Shown here piece by piece: positions 1-6,929 of a stretch of DNA of 38,334 nt. The first letter of the stretch is position 1, and each line of letters begins with the position of its first letter. The DNA comes from a virus: the IMG/VR virus record IMGVR_UViG_3300037485_001284, positions 1-38,334 of that record; one strand, 5' to 3'. Both the position numbers and the translations under genes were made by a program. The notes under the pieces were generated by a model. The model was not told the origin of the DNA. It did not search any database and saw only the letters and a program-made list of their open reading frames with translations.

Positions 1-790
1 CCATTTTAAGTTTTATCGTTTGTTGAATGAAGGGCGGAAGGTCCAAACATTCTGACTTTAACGCCTTGACGGTATTACGCTCCATTTTTCTGGTCATATC
101 ATCCATCATTTCAGGGATTGCTCTGAAGTCTGGGAAGTGATTCTGCTTATTATTCCACGACTCGTTAGCATCATAGAAGTAACGCCGCCGGAAATTAAAG
201 AATGACTTACCGAAGGATTCCCCTTTATCCAAAAATAAATACTGCATGAAAATATCCATCGGGGTATTTAGAATCGCCGTTCCAGTCATGCCGATATTAT
301 AGAGCGAATACTCTGCAAGCTTCGTCGCCGCTAGGGCCCTTTTACTTTTTGGTGACTTGATCCTATGGAGCTCATCTCCTACGATAATATCAGGCCTCCA
401 AGATTCTACATAACTAAAGAATTTTCTTGAATCAAGCGACTCATAATTTGTAATAACAACACAAGCCTCTCTAAAATTGGAGATAGTTTCCATTTTCCCT
501 GGTCTAACCTTGGCGTTATCAAGGGCATAGATTTTCGGAAAGTCCTGCGGGAAGCTGAATTTCTTAATTTCATTTTTCCAATTGTTAATGACTACACCTG
601 GACATAAAATAAGAATTTTCATTTTGTTGTCGTGCTTATCCTGTATATGCCTAAGCATGGATATGGCCGTAAAGGTTTTACCTGTACCGACTTCCGCCAA
701 TAAAAAGAAATTGGATAACCTGGAAGAAATGAATTTATGCAACGCTACTGTTTGCCAATTTAAAGGCTCGATTCCGGCGGGAAACTTCAT
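1..790 (-). CDS. SNF2-type DNA helicase, N-terminal part (cut by window end)
   Basis: This is the N-terminal 263 codons of a superfamily 2 SNF2-like helicase, an ATP-driven DNA translocase likely used in phage replication or recombination. I see Walker A GTGKT at residues 35-39, the DELH box at 139-142 and motif III MTGTA at 168-172. The start ATG at 790 overlaps the stop of the upstream gene by 4 bases. The reading frame is open to base 2 and runs off the window. The missing second RecA-like domain is present on the same strand at 37701-38334, so the two pieces are one gene on a circular or permuted genome. Together they give about 473 residues plus a short gap, a normal length for phage helicases of this type. 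Confidence 0.9.
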   Translation of the reverse strand, partial: MKFPAGIEPLNWQTVALHKFISSRLSNFFLLAEVGTGKTFTAISMLRHIQDKHDNKMKILILCPGVVINNWKNEIKKFSFPQDFPKIYALDNAKVRPGKMETISNFREACVVITNYESLDSRKFFSYVESWRPDIIVGDELHRIKSPKSKRALAATKLAEYSLYNIGMTGTAILNTPMDIFMQYLFLDKGESFGKSFFNFRRRYFYDANESWNNKQNHFPDFRAIPEMMDDMTRKMERNTVKALKSECLDLPPFIQQTIKLKM

Positions 791-1038
791 ATCATTCTTC
801 CCTCTTCGTGACTTATTACGATTCTAGGTGAATAATCACTAGAAGATACAAGCCAACCAGAAGCTATTCCGGCGGGGTCGATTCCGTTAATCTTTAAATT
901 CGCTGCCAATACTCTGAGTGTTTTCTGACACTCAATCCGTCCTTCCATCTCGTTGGTGTAGCAAGATCCTTCGGCGGCGTTGTAGTAGCTCATGGTGGCC
1001 AGTGCTTTTTTGAATTGTTCGACTAGTTCATTGCTCAT
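787..1038 (-). CDS. Hypothetical protein, 83 aa
   Basis: I do not recognise this small soluble protein. The start is taken as the ATG at 1038, because GGAAGG lies about six bases upstream; an in-frame TTG at 1053 would add five residues but has no better signal. It begins two bases after the stop of the metalloprotease gene and its TGA overlaps the helicase ATG (ATGA), so it is co-translated within the leftward replication operon. It contains two cysteines, no membrane segment and no obvious catalytic motif. Its C-terminal half includes a DPAG segment encoded by one copy of the repeated octamer CCGCCGGA. Confidence 0.75.
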   Translation of the reverse strand: MSNELVEQFKKALATMSYYNAAEGSCYTNEMEGRIECQKTLRVLAANLKINGIDPAGIASGWLVSSSDYSPRIVISHEEGRMI

Positions 1039-1039
1039 A

Positions 1040-1471
1040 TTAAACCTTCCCAATTGATTCTAGGTATCTGATAAACATTAACGCTGCTTTGTAAGGCACC
1101 GTCTGTAGATTGTAGGCGTTGACTCTGTTTCCTTTATGGGAATATCCAATCAAGTGCATAGACTCATGAAATAAATTTTGTATTCTATCCTTTAAGGGCA
1201 AGTCTATTTTCCTTACATTGACAAAAATTGTATTCCCGTGAGCATACCCAATTACATTGGACCAGGGAGAAAACGTAGAGTAGGGCTTAATTGTAATGGC
1301 CAAATCACTGTTATAAATATTTTTCCCTAGGGCATACCCTGAATCATTTGTATGGTTGAAGGTCTGAACAACACCAAGATTGAATAAAAATTCAGGATCT
1401 TTATAGTGCTCCATAAGTAAACTAGCTGCTTTCCTAATCGTTTCGCCTTGCATTTCTATGGTAATTTTCAT
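1040..1471 (-). CDS. Metzincin-like zinc metalloprotease, 143 aa
   Basis: A compact predicted zinc protease. Residues 102-112 read HESMHLIGYSH, a full HExxHxxGxxH signature in which H102, H106 and H112 would bind zinc and E103 would be the general base; this is the metzincin-type arrangement. There is no signal peptide, so it should act in the cytoplasm unless exported with help. At 143 residues it is close to a bare catalytic domain. The start ATG at 1471 has AGGAATG just upstream, supplied by the last codons of the membrane micropeptide gene at 1474-1566, which suggests translational coupling. It is the second HExxH protein in this genome, besides the ArdC homologue. The substrate is unknown; an anti-host or anti-repressor role would be speculation. 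Confidence 0.7.
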   Translation of the reverse strand: MKITIEMQGETIRKAASLLMEHYKDPEFLFNLGVVQTFNHTNDSGYALGKNIYNSDLAITIKPYSTFSPWSNVIGYAHGNTIFVNVRKIDLPLKDRIQNLFHESMHLIGYSHKGNRVNAYNLQTVPYKAALMFIRYLESIGKV

Positions 1472-1473
1472 AA

Positions 1474-1566
1474 CTACATTCCTATTGGTGTATGCGCCGC
1501 TACTATTATCGCAGCGACAACCATTAATAATATGTACATGGACATTATAATAAACTCAAAATTCAT
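1474..1566 (-). CDS. Single-span membrane micropeptide, 30 aa
   Basis: A short ORF with a good ribosome binding site (AAAAGGAAACA then ATG at 1566). The 30-residue product is almost entirely hydrophobic, with one predicted membrane segment from about residue 5 to 24 (IIMSMYILLMVVAAIIVAA), and no charged residue in that span. An in-frame ATG at 1641 would extend it to 55 residues, but that start lacks a recognisable SD. It lies directly upstream of the metzincin-like gene, three bases apart, and its last codons form that gene's SD. Function unknown; it could be a regulator or anchor for the protease, or a small holin-like or toxin-like peptide. Confidence 0.5.
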   Translation of the reverse strand: MNFEFIIMSMYILLMVVAAIIVAAHTPIGM

Positions 1567-1631
1567 ATTGTTTCCTTTTAAAAATTCTCTCCGTAAAGCA
1601 AGAGAGACACACACAGTTCCAATGGAAATGT

Positions 1632-1655
1632 AACCAGGCATACGCCGCTTTACTG
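1632..1655. terminator. Weak hairpin after the repressor gene
   Basis: Arms AACCAG and CTGGTT (6 bp) enclose a GC-rich loop just downstream of the repressor stop codon. A T-rich tract follows only on the plus strand, so it may be a weak terminator or attenuator; the direction is uncertain. Confidence 0.3.
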
Positions 1656-1664
1656 GTTTTTATA

Positions 1665-1925
1665 TTATTCGCCGAAAATTTCAGTATTGATGGAATTGGC
1701 ATAGTCTTCAACCATTGCCATTTTTAAACCAGAAGTGGGTATCTCTAGTATTTCTGCTAGTTTTAGAATTTTCTTAGATGGAAAATTAGTTACACCATGC
1801 TCTAGGTTATAGATAACTTGCCCGCCCTTGTAACCTAAAAGTATTCCTAAGTTGTGCATAGATAAGCCTTTATCTATTCTTTTAACTCGAACAATTCTAC
1901 CTAATCGAAAGTTTTTTAAACGCAT
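1665..1925 (-). CDS. Cro/CI-type HTH transcriptional regulator, 86 aa
   Basis: A small DNA-binding protein of the phage repressor (HTH_3/XRE) fold. The region from about residue 8 to 65 fits the pattern: an arginine-rich start, LSMHNLGILLGYKGGQVIYNLEHG as helix-turn-helix, then a KILKLAEILEIP helix. The C-terminal tail is short, with no peptidase domain, so this is Cro-like in size rather than a LexA/CI-type cleavable repressor. The ATG at 1925 is chosen because it follows AAAAGGACAAAAG, the leader used by several early genes here; the longer frame opens only with a TTG at 1967. It is divergent from the primase-helicase gene and first in the leftward replication block, so it probably controls the 1926-2157 region, including the inverted repeat at 2092-2113. 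Confidence 0.8.
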   Translation of the reverse strand: MRLKNFRLGRIVRVKRIDKGLSMHNLGILLGYKGGQVIYNLEHGVTNFPSKKILKLAEILEIPTSGLKMAMVEDYANSINTEIFGE

Positions 1926-2004
1926 CTTTTGTCCTTTTGTGAAATCAATGAAGCAAGCATCTAACAATGTTTTGAATGAGTCAACTAATTATTTTTGGGA
2001 GTGT

Positions 2005-2056
2005 AAAAAACCGCCGGACTAATAAAAGGACAAGTTAAATTAATCCGGCGGAAAGG
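2005..2056 (-). terminator. Leftward hairpin terminator made of paired octamers
   Basis: Arms at 2011-2023 and 2039-2051 pair over 13 bp with a single mismatch; each arm carries one copy of CCGCCGGA/TCCGGCGG. Read leftward, the stem is followed at once by six Ts (positions 2010-2005), which is the form of an intrinsic terminator. The 15-nt loop, read rightward, contains AAAAGGACAA, the same SD leader used by early genes but with no start codon after it. It would stop antisense transcription leaving the primase promoter region. Confidence 0.55.
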
Positions 2057-2064
2057 AGTGGCCA

Positions 2065-2088
2065 ATGACAACCACGAATAAATTCTAA
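2065..2088 (+). CDS. Possible seven-codon minigene
   Basis: ATG at 2065 is preceded by AAAGGAG with six bases of spacing, a near-ideal SD, but only seven codons (MTTTNKF) precede a TAA. It lies upstream of the likely primase promoter, so a transcript start further left would be needed. It may be a leader peptide or a chance SD. Confidence 0.25.
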   Translation: MTTTNKF

Positions 2089-2091
2089 GTT

Positions 2092-2124
2092 AGCTTGACA
2101 AGGATTGCAAGCTTTATTTAACCT
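2092..2124 (+). promoter_or_regulatory. Promoter with overlapping operator for the primase-helicase gene
   Basis: TTGACA at 2095-2100 is a perfect -35. TAACCT at 2119-2124 fits a -10 (TAnnnT) at 18-bp spacing. A perfect 6-bp inverted repeat, AGCTTG (2092-2097) and CAAGCT (2108-2113), straddles the -35 box and is a natural binding site for the divergent HTH regulator. Confidence 0.5.
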
Positions 2125-2157
2125 AGGGTTCTCACAAAAAAGGACAAGGGTAAATAA

Positions 2158-4488
2158 ATGATTCAAATTATCGGTTATAGAGATTACTACAACAACCAAG
2201 ATAAAATTTGGGATGTTTCGCAAAAGTTAATGCTTACTACTGAATATGATAACGTCGGTACAATGATTCAAAACTTAAATAAAGTTTTGGAAAAAATACC
2301 TTCTGAAGAACATTATAATTTGCACTACACGACTGCTAATTGTTTTGAGGCCCCACGACAATTTAAATCACAGACACTTATTCCTATAGACATAGATGAT
2401 ATTACCGAAGAAAACCTAGATGCTCATATTGCCGTTATTTCCCATGCTATTAATATTTCCGAAGATAAATTTATTCAAGTATCTAGTGGGCATGGCCTTC
2501 ATTTATTGTTTGAAGTGGACCACGTTATTGGATCCGTAGAAGAATTGCGTGAGCTCAAAAAGTCCTACGGTATTTTCTGCGACGTTATTCAAAACGCTCT
2601 AAAAAATGCTGAGTTATCTGGTAAAGTTGATAAGCAAGTTTTCAGACAATCAGGAACCTTGCGACTACCAGGAACAATTAACCGTTGTTTAAAGAAAACC
2701 GCTCTAACTTACGATGACACTAATTGTACAATCCTAAGCTCTGCTTACGTTGTGCAGTCTTTTGCCAATATATTGGGTGAAGTAGCTACTGCTGAAGCCG
2801 GAGAATCCATTGATTCTAGCTCGATCAGAGCGTTCCCACTACCTGACACAGAATACATCATTAAAGAATGTAAATTTCTAGATTGGAATTTTACATCTCC
2901 CGCCGAAGTCTCTGAGCCTGAGTGGTATGCTGCTTTATCCATTGTTGGTTATTTAGAGAATGGCGGCATGTTAGCACACAAAATGTCCGGCGGTCATCCA
3001 CAATACACCCATGCAAATACCGAATCAAAATTGGCCCAAGCAATTTCAGCTAGTGGTCCTAGAACATGCCAAAATATTGACATGCTGAGTGATAAGTGTA
3101 GAACTTGTCCGCATTTTGGGAAAATAACGTCACCTATTCTTCTCAAGGGACCAGGCTATATCAAAACCGCCGGATCCGGATTTTGGGACATAGGACCAGA
3201 TAAAAATGGCAACCCTAAACCAATTAAGCCTAATTATGAAGATCTTAGACGCTATTTTGAGAAAAAATATCAGTATGTTTCGACGACTTCACGGCAAGTT
3301 TGGATCTATGAAACACCAGTTTGGAAAGAGTACAAGAAGTCATTCTTAGAAGAATTTGCACAAAATAACTTCTCTCCTAGACCGTCTTCAGCGCATGTAC
3401 AAGAATTTACAAATTTAATTTTGAGATCAAATGTTGTCACGGATTCATGGTTCGATGAAAAAAGTGAAAACAAGGTCAATTTGTCCAACGGCGTTTTGGA
3501 TATGATTACACTGGAATTTTCGGGTCACGATAAAAAGTTTGGTTTTAAGCACGTTCTAAACCATGAATATAGTCCAGGGGCCGAGTGTCCTAGATTCGAT
3601 AAATTCATGGAGGAAGTGACCGTCGGACGACACTCTCTACAATCGGTTTTAATGGAGTTTATGGCCTACTCTATATCAGGTATGCCCTACATCCATCATA
3701 AGGCCCTAGTGCTTAGTGGTGAAGGATCCAACGGTAAATCAGTATTCTTATCAGTTTTGAAAAAGCTTGTTGGACATACTTCGTATTCTTCGCTTCTCAT
3801 GACTCAATTTGAATCGGATTATCACCGTTCAATGATGGTAGGTAAACTTTTCAACGTGGCCGAGGAAACACCTAGCCGAAGAAGTGATAGTTCATTTTTC
3901 AAAATTCTATCGTCCGGCGGAAGTTATCTGGCCCGTGAGCCCTACGGTAGACCTATCCAGGTAGAATCAAACCGCACCAAGTTAATTATGGCATGTAACG
4001 AATTACCTGAAATGAGTGACTTTAGTGGTGGATTTGCCCGACGACTTTTGATTGTGCCCTTTGACGCTACTTTTACCAAGAAAACGGCCGACGTTAAAAT
4101 TGAAGATAAGTTAACCCAAGAACTACCAGGGATTTTCAATAAAATCATAAAAGCCTACCAAAATTTGGTGGCCAACGGAAGATTTACTGAGTCTGAAGTG
4201 GTTGAGAAAGCCGTTGACGAATACCGTACTTCTCAAAACTCACTTGTTTCATTTATTGATTCTGAAATGATTTTCACAGACGAGGACGAAGACGAAGTGA
4301 ATTGCAAAGAATTTTTCGTGGAATATATCAGATATTGCCGTGATGTTGGGATCTATGCCGTAACTCCAAACAGGGCCGGAAGGGACTTGAGCCGCTTTTT
4401 TAACATTAAGAGCAGAATTTCCAATTTAGAAGGATCCACTATTCGGAAATATCCAAAATTAAAATTCAAGAAATCCCCAGGATTTTAA
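2158..4488 (+). CDS. Primase-helicase: AEP primase fused to SF3 helicase, 776 aa
   Basis: A replication initiator/elongation protein that should make primers and unwind DNA. The N-terminal domain (about 1-205) resembles archaeo-eukaryotic primases: IDIDD at 77-81 supplies the DxD metal ligands, followed by SGHGLHL at 110-116 and FRQSGTLRLPG at 162-172. The middle has a cysteine cluster (C304, C314, C317) that may bind zinc. The C-terminal half is a D5/SF3 helicase: Walker A GEGSNGKS at 521-528, Walker B-like LFNVAEE at 564-570, sensor asparagine N614 in MACNELP, and an arginine pair at 628-629. The ATG at 2158 follows an AAAAAAGGACAAGGG leader. It is transcribed alone, away from the repressor. 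Such fusions are common in plasmids, satellites and some phages; with the iterons at 8.3-8.6 kb it may be the origin-opening protein. Confidence 0.92.
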   Translation: MIQIIGYRDYYNNQDKIWDVSQKLMLTTEYDNVGTMIQNLNKVLEKIPSEEHYNLHYTTANCFEAPRQFKSQTLIPIDIDDITEENLDAHIAVISHAINISEDKFIQVSSGHGLHLLFEVDHVIGSVEELRELKKSYGIFCDVIQNALKNAELSGKVDKQVFRQSGTLRLPGTINRCLKKTALTYDDTNCTILSSAYVVQSFANILGEVATAEAGESIDSSSIRAFPLPDTEYIIKECKFLDWNFTSPAEVSEPEWYAALSIVGYLENGGMLAHKMSGGHPQYTHANTESKLAQAISASGPRTCQNIDMLSDKCRTCPHFGKITSPILLKGPGYIKTAGSGFWDIGPDKNGNPKPIKPNYEDLRRYFEKKYQYVSTTSRQVWIYETPVWKEYKKSFLEEFAQNNFSPRPSSAHVQEFTNLILRSNVVTDSWFDEKSENKVNLSNGVLDMITLEFSGHDKKFGFKHVLNHEYSPGAECPRFDKFMEEVTVGRHSLQSVLMEFMAYSISGMPYIHHKALVLSGEGSNGKSVFLSVLKKLVGHTSYSSLLMTQFESDYHRSMMVGKLFNVAEETPSRRSDSSFFKILSSGGSYLAREPYGRPIQVESNRTKLIMACNELPEMSDFSGGFARRLLIVPFDATFTKKTADVKIEDKLTQELPGIFNKIIKAYQNLVANGRFTESEVVEKAVDEYRTSQNSLVSFIDSEMIFTDEDEDEVNCKEFFVEYIRYCRDVGIYAVTPNRAGRDLSRFFNIKSRISNLEGSTIRKYPKLKFKKSPGF

Positions 4489-4499
4489 AATCCTTGGGG
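4475..4499. terminator. Hairpin over the primase-helicase stop codon
   Basis: CCCC-AGGATTTT and AAAATCCTTGGGG pair with one bulged T across the stop codon at 4486-4488. No T tract follows, so it may protect the mRNA end rather than terminate by itself. Confidence 0.4.
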
Positions 4500-4596
4500 C
4501 CCCCGTTGACCAATCGAATATATGGTATAAAAAACAACAAAATTTATAGAATCCCGTGAATAAAATCTATTTAAATCAACAAAATTTATTGATGGA
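4489..4596. other. Short intergenic stretch with a repeated AT-rich motif
   Basis: CAACAAAATTTAT occurs twice (near 4535 and 4579); the second copy lies in an imperfect palindrome, ATCAACAAAATTTATTGAT. A TTGACC (4506-4511) and a TATAAA (4527-4532) could make a weak rightward promoter with short spacing. It could also hold recombinase sites. Confidence 0.3.
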
Positions 4597-4641
4597 AAAC
4601 CCCCCCGAATATCTTTTTTATCAGATACTTAGGGGGATTTT
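4597..4641. terminator. Bidirectional terminator between convergent genes
   Basis: Runs of C (4600-4606) and G (4632-4636) pair, an inner TATCT (4610-4614) pairs with AGATA (4623-4627), and the stem is flanked by AAAA on the left and TTTT on the right. It separates the rightward primase-helicase gene from the leftward resolvase gene and should work in both directions. Confidence 0.8.
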
Positions 4642-4647
4642 ATAGGC

Positions 4648-5232
4648 CTAGTTTTCCTTATTCAGTAGCCTTGAAATAGTAGCCTTATTGAGGCCATGCT
4701 TTAGGCCTATTTTAGACAACGATAGTCCGGCGGCCTTGTCTGTTTTTATCTCTAGTATCATCTCATTAGTTATCTTAAAGCGGGCCCGCCCGCAATGAAT
4801 CCCCTTAGACTGCGCCGCCTTGATTCCGGATTTAACCCTAGCAACGATATTTTCTCGTTCAAATTCAGCTAGTACGGCAAAAATCCCGAAAATCATTTTT
4901 CCGGCGGGTGTAGTTGTGTCAATTGATTCAGTAATAGAGACAAAATCAACGCCTAGGGCCTTTAATAGTTCCATTATCTCAATAAGGTGTTTTGTTGATC
5001 TTGATATCCGGTCAAACTTGTAAACCAAAACAGTGTCAAATTCCCCCGCCTTGACCTGATTCACCATGATATCAAATTGGGGCCTAGAGATTTTGCGGCC
5101 TGATTCACCATGATCTATAAAAAGGGCCGGCGTTGGCCAGCCCTTTAAAGTACAAAAATTTTTAACTGCCTCTAGTTGCGAGTCTGTTTTTTGTTCATCG
5201 GTTGAGACTCTAATATATGCTGCAATTTTCAT
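4648..5232 (-). CDS. Small serine recombinase (resolvase/invertase), 194 aa
   Basis: A site-specific recombinase that cuts both DNA strands through a serine-phosphodiester link. YIRVSTDEQ at 6-14 places the nucleophile at S10 with R8 beside it. The conserved YKFDRISRS block and the FERENIVARVKSGI long helix E follow, and a C-terminal helix-turn-helix of the HTH_7 type begins near residue 150. The length matches Tn3/Gin-type resolvases, not large serine integrases, so it is better suited to multimer resolution or inversion than to lysogenic integration. Its ATG overlaps the stop of the upstream gene (ATGA). It closes the leftward accessory operon. I found no obvious invertible fibre segment, so plasmid-dimer resolution is the more likely job. 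Confidence 0.93.
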   Translation of the reverse strand: MKIAAYIRVSTDEQKTDSQLEAVKNFCTLKGWPTPALFIDHGESGRKISRPQFDIMVNQVKAGEFDTVLVYKFDRISRSTKHLIEIMELLKALGVDFVSITESIDTTTPAGKMIFGIFAVLAEFERENIVARVKSGIKAAQSKGIHCGRARFKITNEMILEIKTDKAAGLSLSKIGLKHGLNKATISRLLNKEN

Positions 5233-5477
5233 TTGATATCCTTTGACTCGAATTTATAAAGTAGGACCATGGCCGTCGCATAAATATGCCTATCAGCCAA
5301 TTTTAAAAAGAGGGGCTCAACTAGGCCTAGGGTTAAAAAGTCGTCATTGTTCCAGTCATTTAATATCTGAATTTCATTTTCGGATAGGCCTAAATCTTCT
5401 AATTGCTCAAAAAAATCATCGTTTTCACTCTCTAAAATATACTGAATTAAATCGTTTATCATTGTTTCACGTTTCAT
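5229..5477 (-). CDS. Hypothetical acidic protein, 82 aa
   Basis: Unrecognised. The product is acidic in its middle (residues about 17-48 rich in D and E) and ends with a hydrophobic helix-like stretch. The ATG at 5477 is chosen because GGGAG lies eight bases upstream and it starts two bases after the previous stop; an ATG six codons earlier falls inside the preceding gene. Its stop overlaps the resolvase ATG, so both are probably made together. No membrane segment, cysteine pair or catalytic motif is visible. It contains several repeats of an ND/DD-rich motif that could mimic DNA, but this is only a guess. Confidence 0.7.
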   Translation of the reverse strand: MKRETMINDLIQYILESENDDFFEQLEDLGLSENEIQILNDWNNDDFLTLGLVEPLFLKLADRHIYATAMVLLYKFESKDIK

Positions 5478-5478
5478 C

Positions 5479-5718
5479 TTAATACTCCCTTTCATCGTTG
5501 TTAATATTGTTTTCCTCGTAACCCTTGTCTAGGCCGTCGTGGTCCGGCAGATCTTTGAAACATTCCTTACATATTACAGTGTCAAATATTTCAGGGGATT
5601 TATTCACTCTGATTTTTGACACTTCTACATGAATCAAGTCAACATTTGAACCGCACCAAGTACAATGGACCGGCCCAAAAATAATTAAATCCTCTTTGTA
5701 TGTTCTATTTTGTTTCAT
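5479..5718 (-). CDS. Zinc-ribbon-like small protein, 79 aa
   Basis: Two CxxC knuckles, CTWC near residue 19 and CKEC near residue 49, predict one structural zinc ion of the zinc-ribbon type. The spacing of about 27 residues is usual for such folds. The C-terminus is acidic and asparagine-rich. ATG at 5718 overlaps the upstream stop (ATGA), and the next gene follows immediately, so the genes form a tightly packed operon. Function unknown; nucleic-acid or protein binding is plausible. Confidence 0.72.
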   Translation of the reverse strand: MKQNRTYKEDLIIFGPVHCTWCGSNVDLIHVEVSKIRVNKSPEIFDTVICKECFKDLPDHDGLDKGYEENNINNDEREY

Positions 5719-5924
5719 TTTAATTCCCTTGGGTTTACAGGGTTTTTAGTGTTTCTTAATAACATTTCATGCAAATGAATATCTTGACTCAACCATTGAA
5801 TATAAAGCTCAACAAATAAATCCTCAAAATCATTACCAATTATAGGACACTCAAAATCTGCATTACCTTCTAAAAAATTGCTTAATAGATAACAATGTAA
5901 ACCGTTCAATTTTATGTTTATCAT
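5715..5924 (-). CDS. Hypothetical protein, 69 aa
   Basis: Unrecognised. The start ATG at 5924 lies two bases after the ArdC stop and has AAGG upstream; a longer frame that begins inside ArdC has no better signal. The sequence mixes leucine-rich and acidic segments (NFLEGNADFE, EDLFVELYIQW) and looks like a small globular helical protein. It sits second in the ArdC-to-resolvase operon. Confidence 0.65.
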   Translation of the reverse strand: MINIKLNGLHCYLLSNFLEGNADFECPIIGNDFEDLFVELYIQWLSQDIHLHEMLLRNTKNPVNPRELK

Positions 5925-5925
5925 C

Positions 5926-6906
5926 TTACACCGCCTTAGTATTTTGTTCTTCATTTTCACCGAAAGCCGTGAATCCGGCGGCGTTTAAGATAAAATCCAC
6001 CGCCGCTTGAGCTTTAGAGGCCGCTTTATAGGCCATTGTTGTGTCCCCTTTAAAGACTTTCAACCAACCCTTAATATAAGCAGCGTTTTGGCCGTTTTCA
6101 AGGCTAGTATCAACGCCGCAATAACTCGCTAACATTGATGCGCCTAGTTCCGCCACTAATTCTTCGAAGGCGTAACCCTTGGAACCAAATGAATGATAAG
6201 AGCCGTCGAATCCTTCTCTTTTAAGACGTTTTGCGTGGCCGGTAGAATGAATCATTTCATGAAACATTGTTGAATAATAAGCGTCAACCGAATGAAATTG
6301 GGTTTTTTCCGGCATAATTAAAGAATCTTGAGAGGGTGAATAGGCCGCATTTTGCGCCGTCTTAATGCCTAGTAGTTGATTTTGACAAAAAGCATTGACC
6401 AAATTTTCAGCGGCAAAAACAGGCTTAAAATCCAAAACAGGGTCAATAAATTGGTTGAAATCAATCCCTTCAGTTTGTTCCAAGGTAAAAACGGCATATT
6501 GTTTCATTAACCAAAAAGATTTAACGCTTAATTCTGATTCATCTTCATTTTTATAATCTTCAGATATCTTCTTAATAGGTGAATAAAAGAAAACCGGAAC
6601 GGATTTAGAGCCCTTAATAACAGTTCCGCCCGCATCTCTAATTTGGTTAAAAGTAGCAAAAAAAGGATATTTTGTTGGAATCATACCCAATAAAAGGCGA
6701 TTGATTCCCCTATATTCTTTTCTAGTCACTAAATTTTGAGCATCTAAGGCGTTCCATGGTTTTTTCCATGGAATCACGTTAGACTCTAATGATTCAATGA
6801 TTTTATCAGTAATTAGTTCATGTTTTGATTTAACCTTCTCCACGGTCCCTAGTGTTTCACCTTGTTTGAATTTAGCTTTTTTTGTTGTCTTTTTAGGCGT
6901 TGTCAT
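5926..6906 (-). CDS. ardC: ArdC-type antirestriction protein, 326 aa
   Basis: The N-terminal 145 residues match the ArdC_N/TraC-like ssDNA-binding domain (PWKKPW near 47-51, TRKEYRGINRLLL at 61-73). The C-terminal part is a zinc-dependent peptidase-like domain with HEMIHSTGH at 216-224 (H216, E217, H220) and a downstream FEELVAELGA at 247-256 that supplies the third ligand. ArdC proteins, known from conjugative plasmids, bind incoming single-stranded DNA and shield it from type I and II restriction. Here it would protect the genome after entry. The ATG at 6906 follows AAAAAAGGACAAAACA. It opens a packed run of five genes. The N-terminal tail is lysine-rich. Its plasmid distribution supports the phage-plasmid reading of this genome. 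Confidence 0.9.
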   Translation of the reverse strand: MTTPKKTTKKAKFKQGETLGTVEKVKSKHELITDKIIESLESNVIPWKKPWNALDAQNLVTRKEYRGINRLLLGMIPTKYPFFATFNQIRDAGGTVIKGSKSVPVFFYSPIKKISEDYKNEDESELSVKSFWLMKQYAVFTLEQTEGIDFNQFIDPVLDFKPVFAAENLVNAFCQNQLLGIKTAQNAAYSPSQDSLIMPEKTQFHSVDAYYSTMFHEMIHSTGHAKRLKREGFDGSYHSFGSKGYAFEELVAELGASMLASYCGVDTSLENGQNAAYIKGWLKVFKGDTTMAYKAASKAQAAVDFILNAAGFTAFGENEEQNTKAV

Positions 6907-6929
6907 TGTTTTGTCCTTTTTTGTTGTTA

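Larger units (their letters stand above)
1926..2157. promoter_or_regulatory. Divergent control region between repressor and primase-helicase
   Basis: This 232-bp gap holds the leaders of both flanking genes, a large hairpin built from two copies of the octamer TCCGGCGG (2011-2051), a seven-codon minigene (2065-2088) and a likely operator/promoter for rightward transcription (2092-2124). On the minus strand a TTGACT lies upstream of the repressor, but no well-spaced -10 was found, so the leftward promoter is not defined. Confidence 0.6.

Noticed and set aside
582-827. Plus-strand 81-codon frame opposite the helicase start
   Set aside because: It is antisense to a gene with clear helicase motifs, lacks an SD and has no recognisable product.
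1448-1633. Plus-strand 61-codon frame over the micropeptide gene
   Set aside because: Opposite to a leftward operon with good SD sites; it lacks its own SD.
4648-5232. Resolvase as a phage integrase
   Set aside because: At 194 residues it lacks the large C-terminal domains of serine integrases, and no attachment site was seen.
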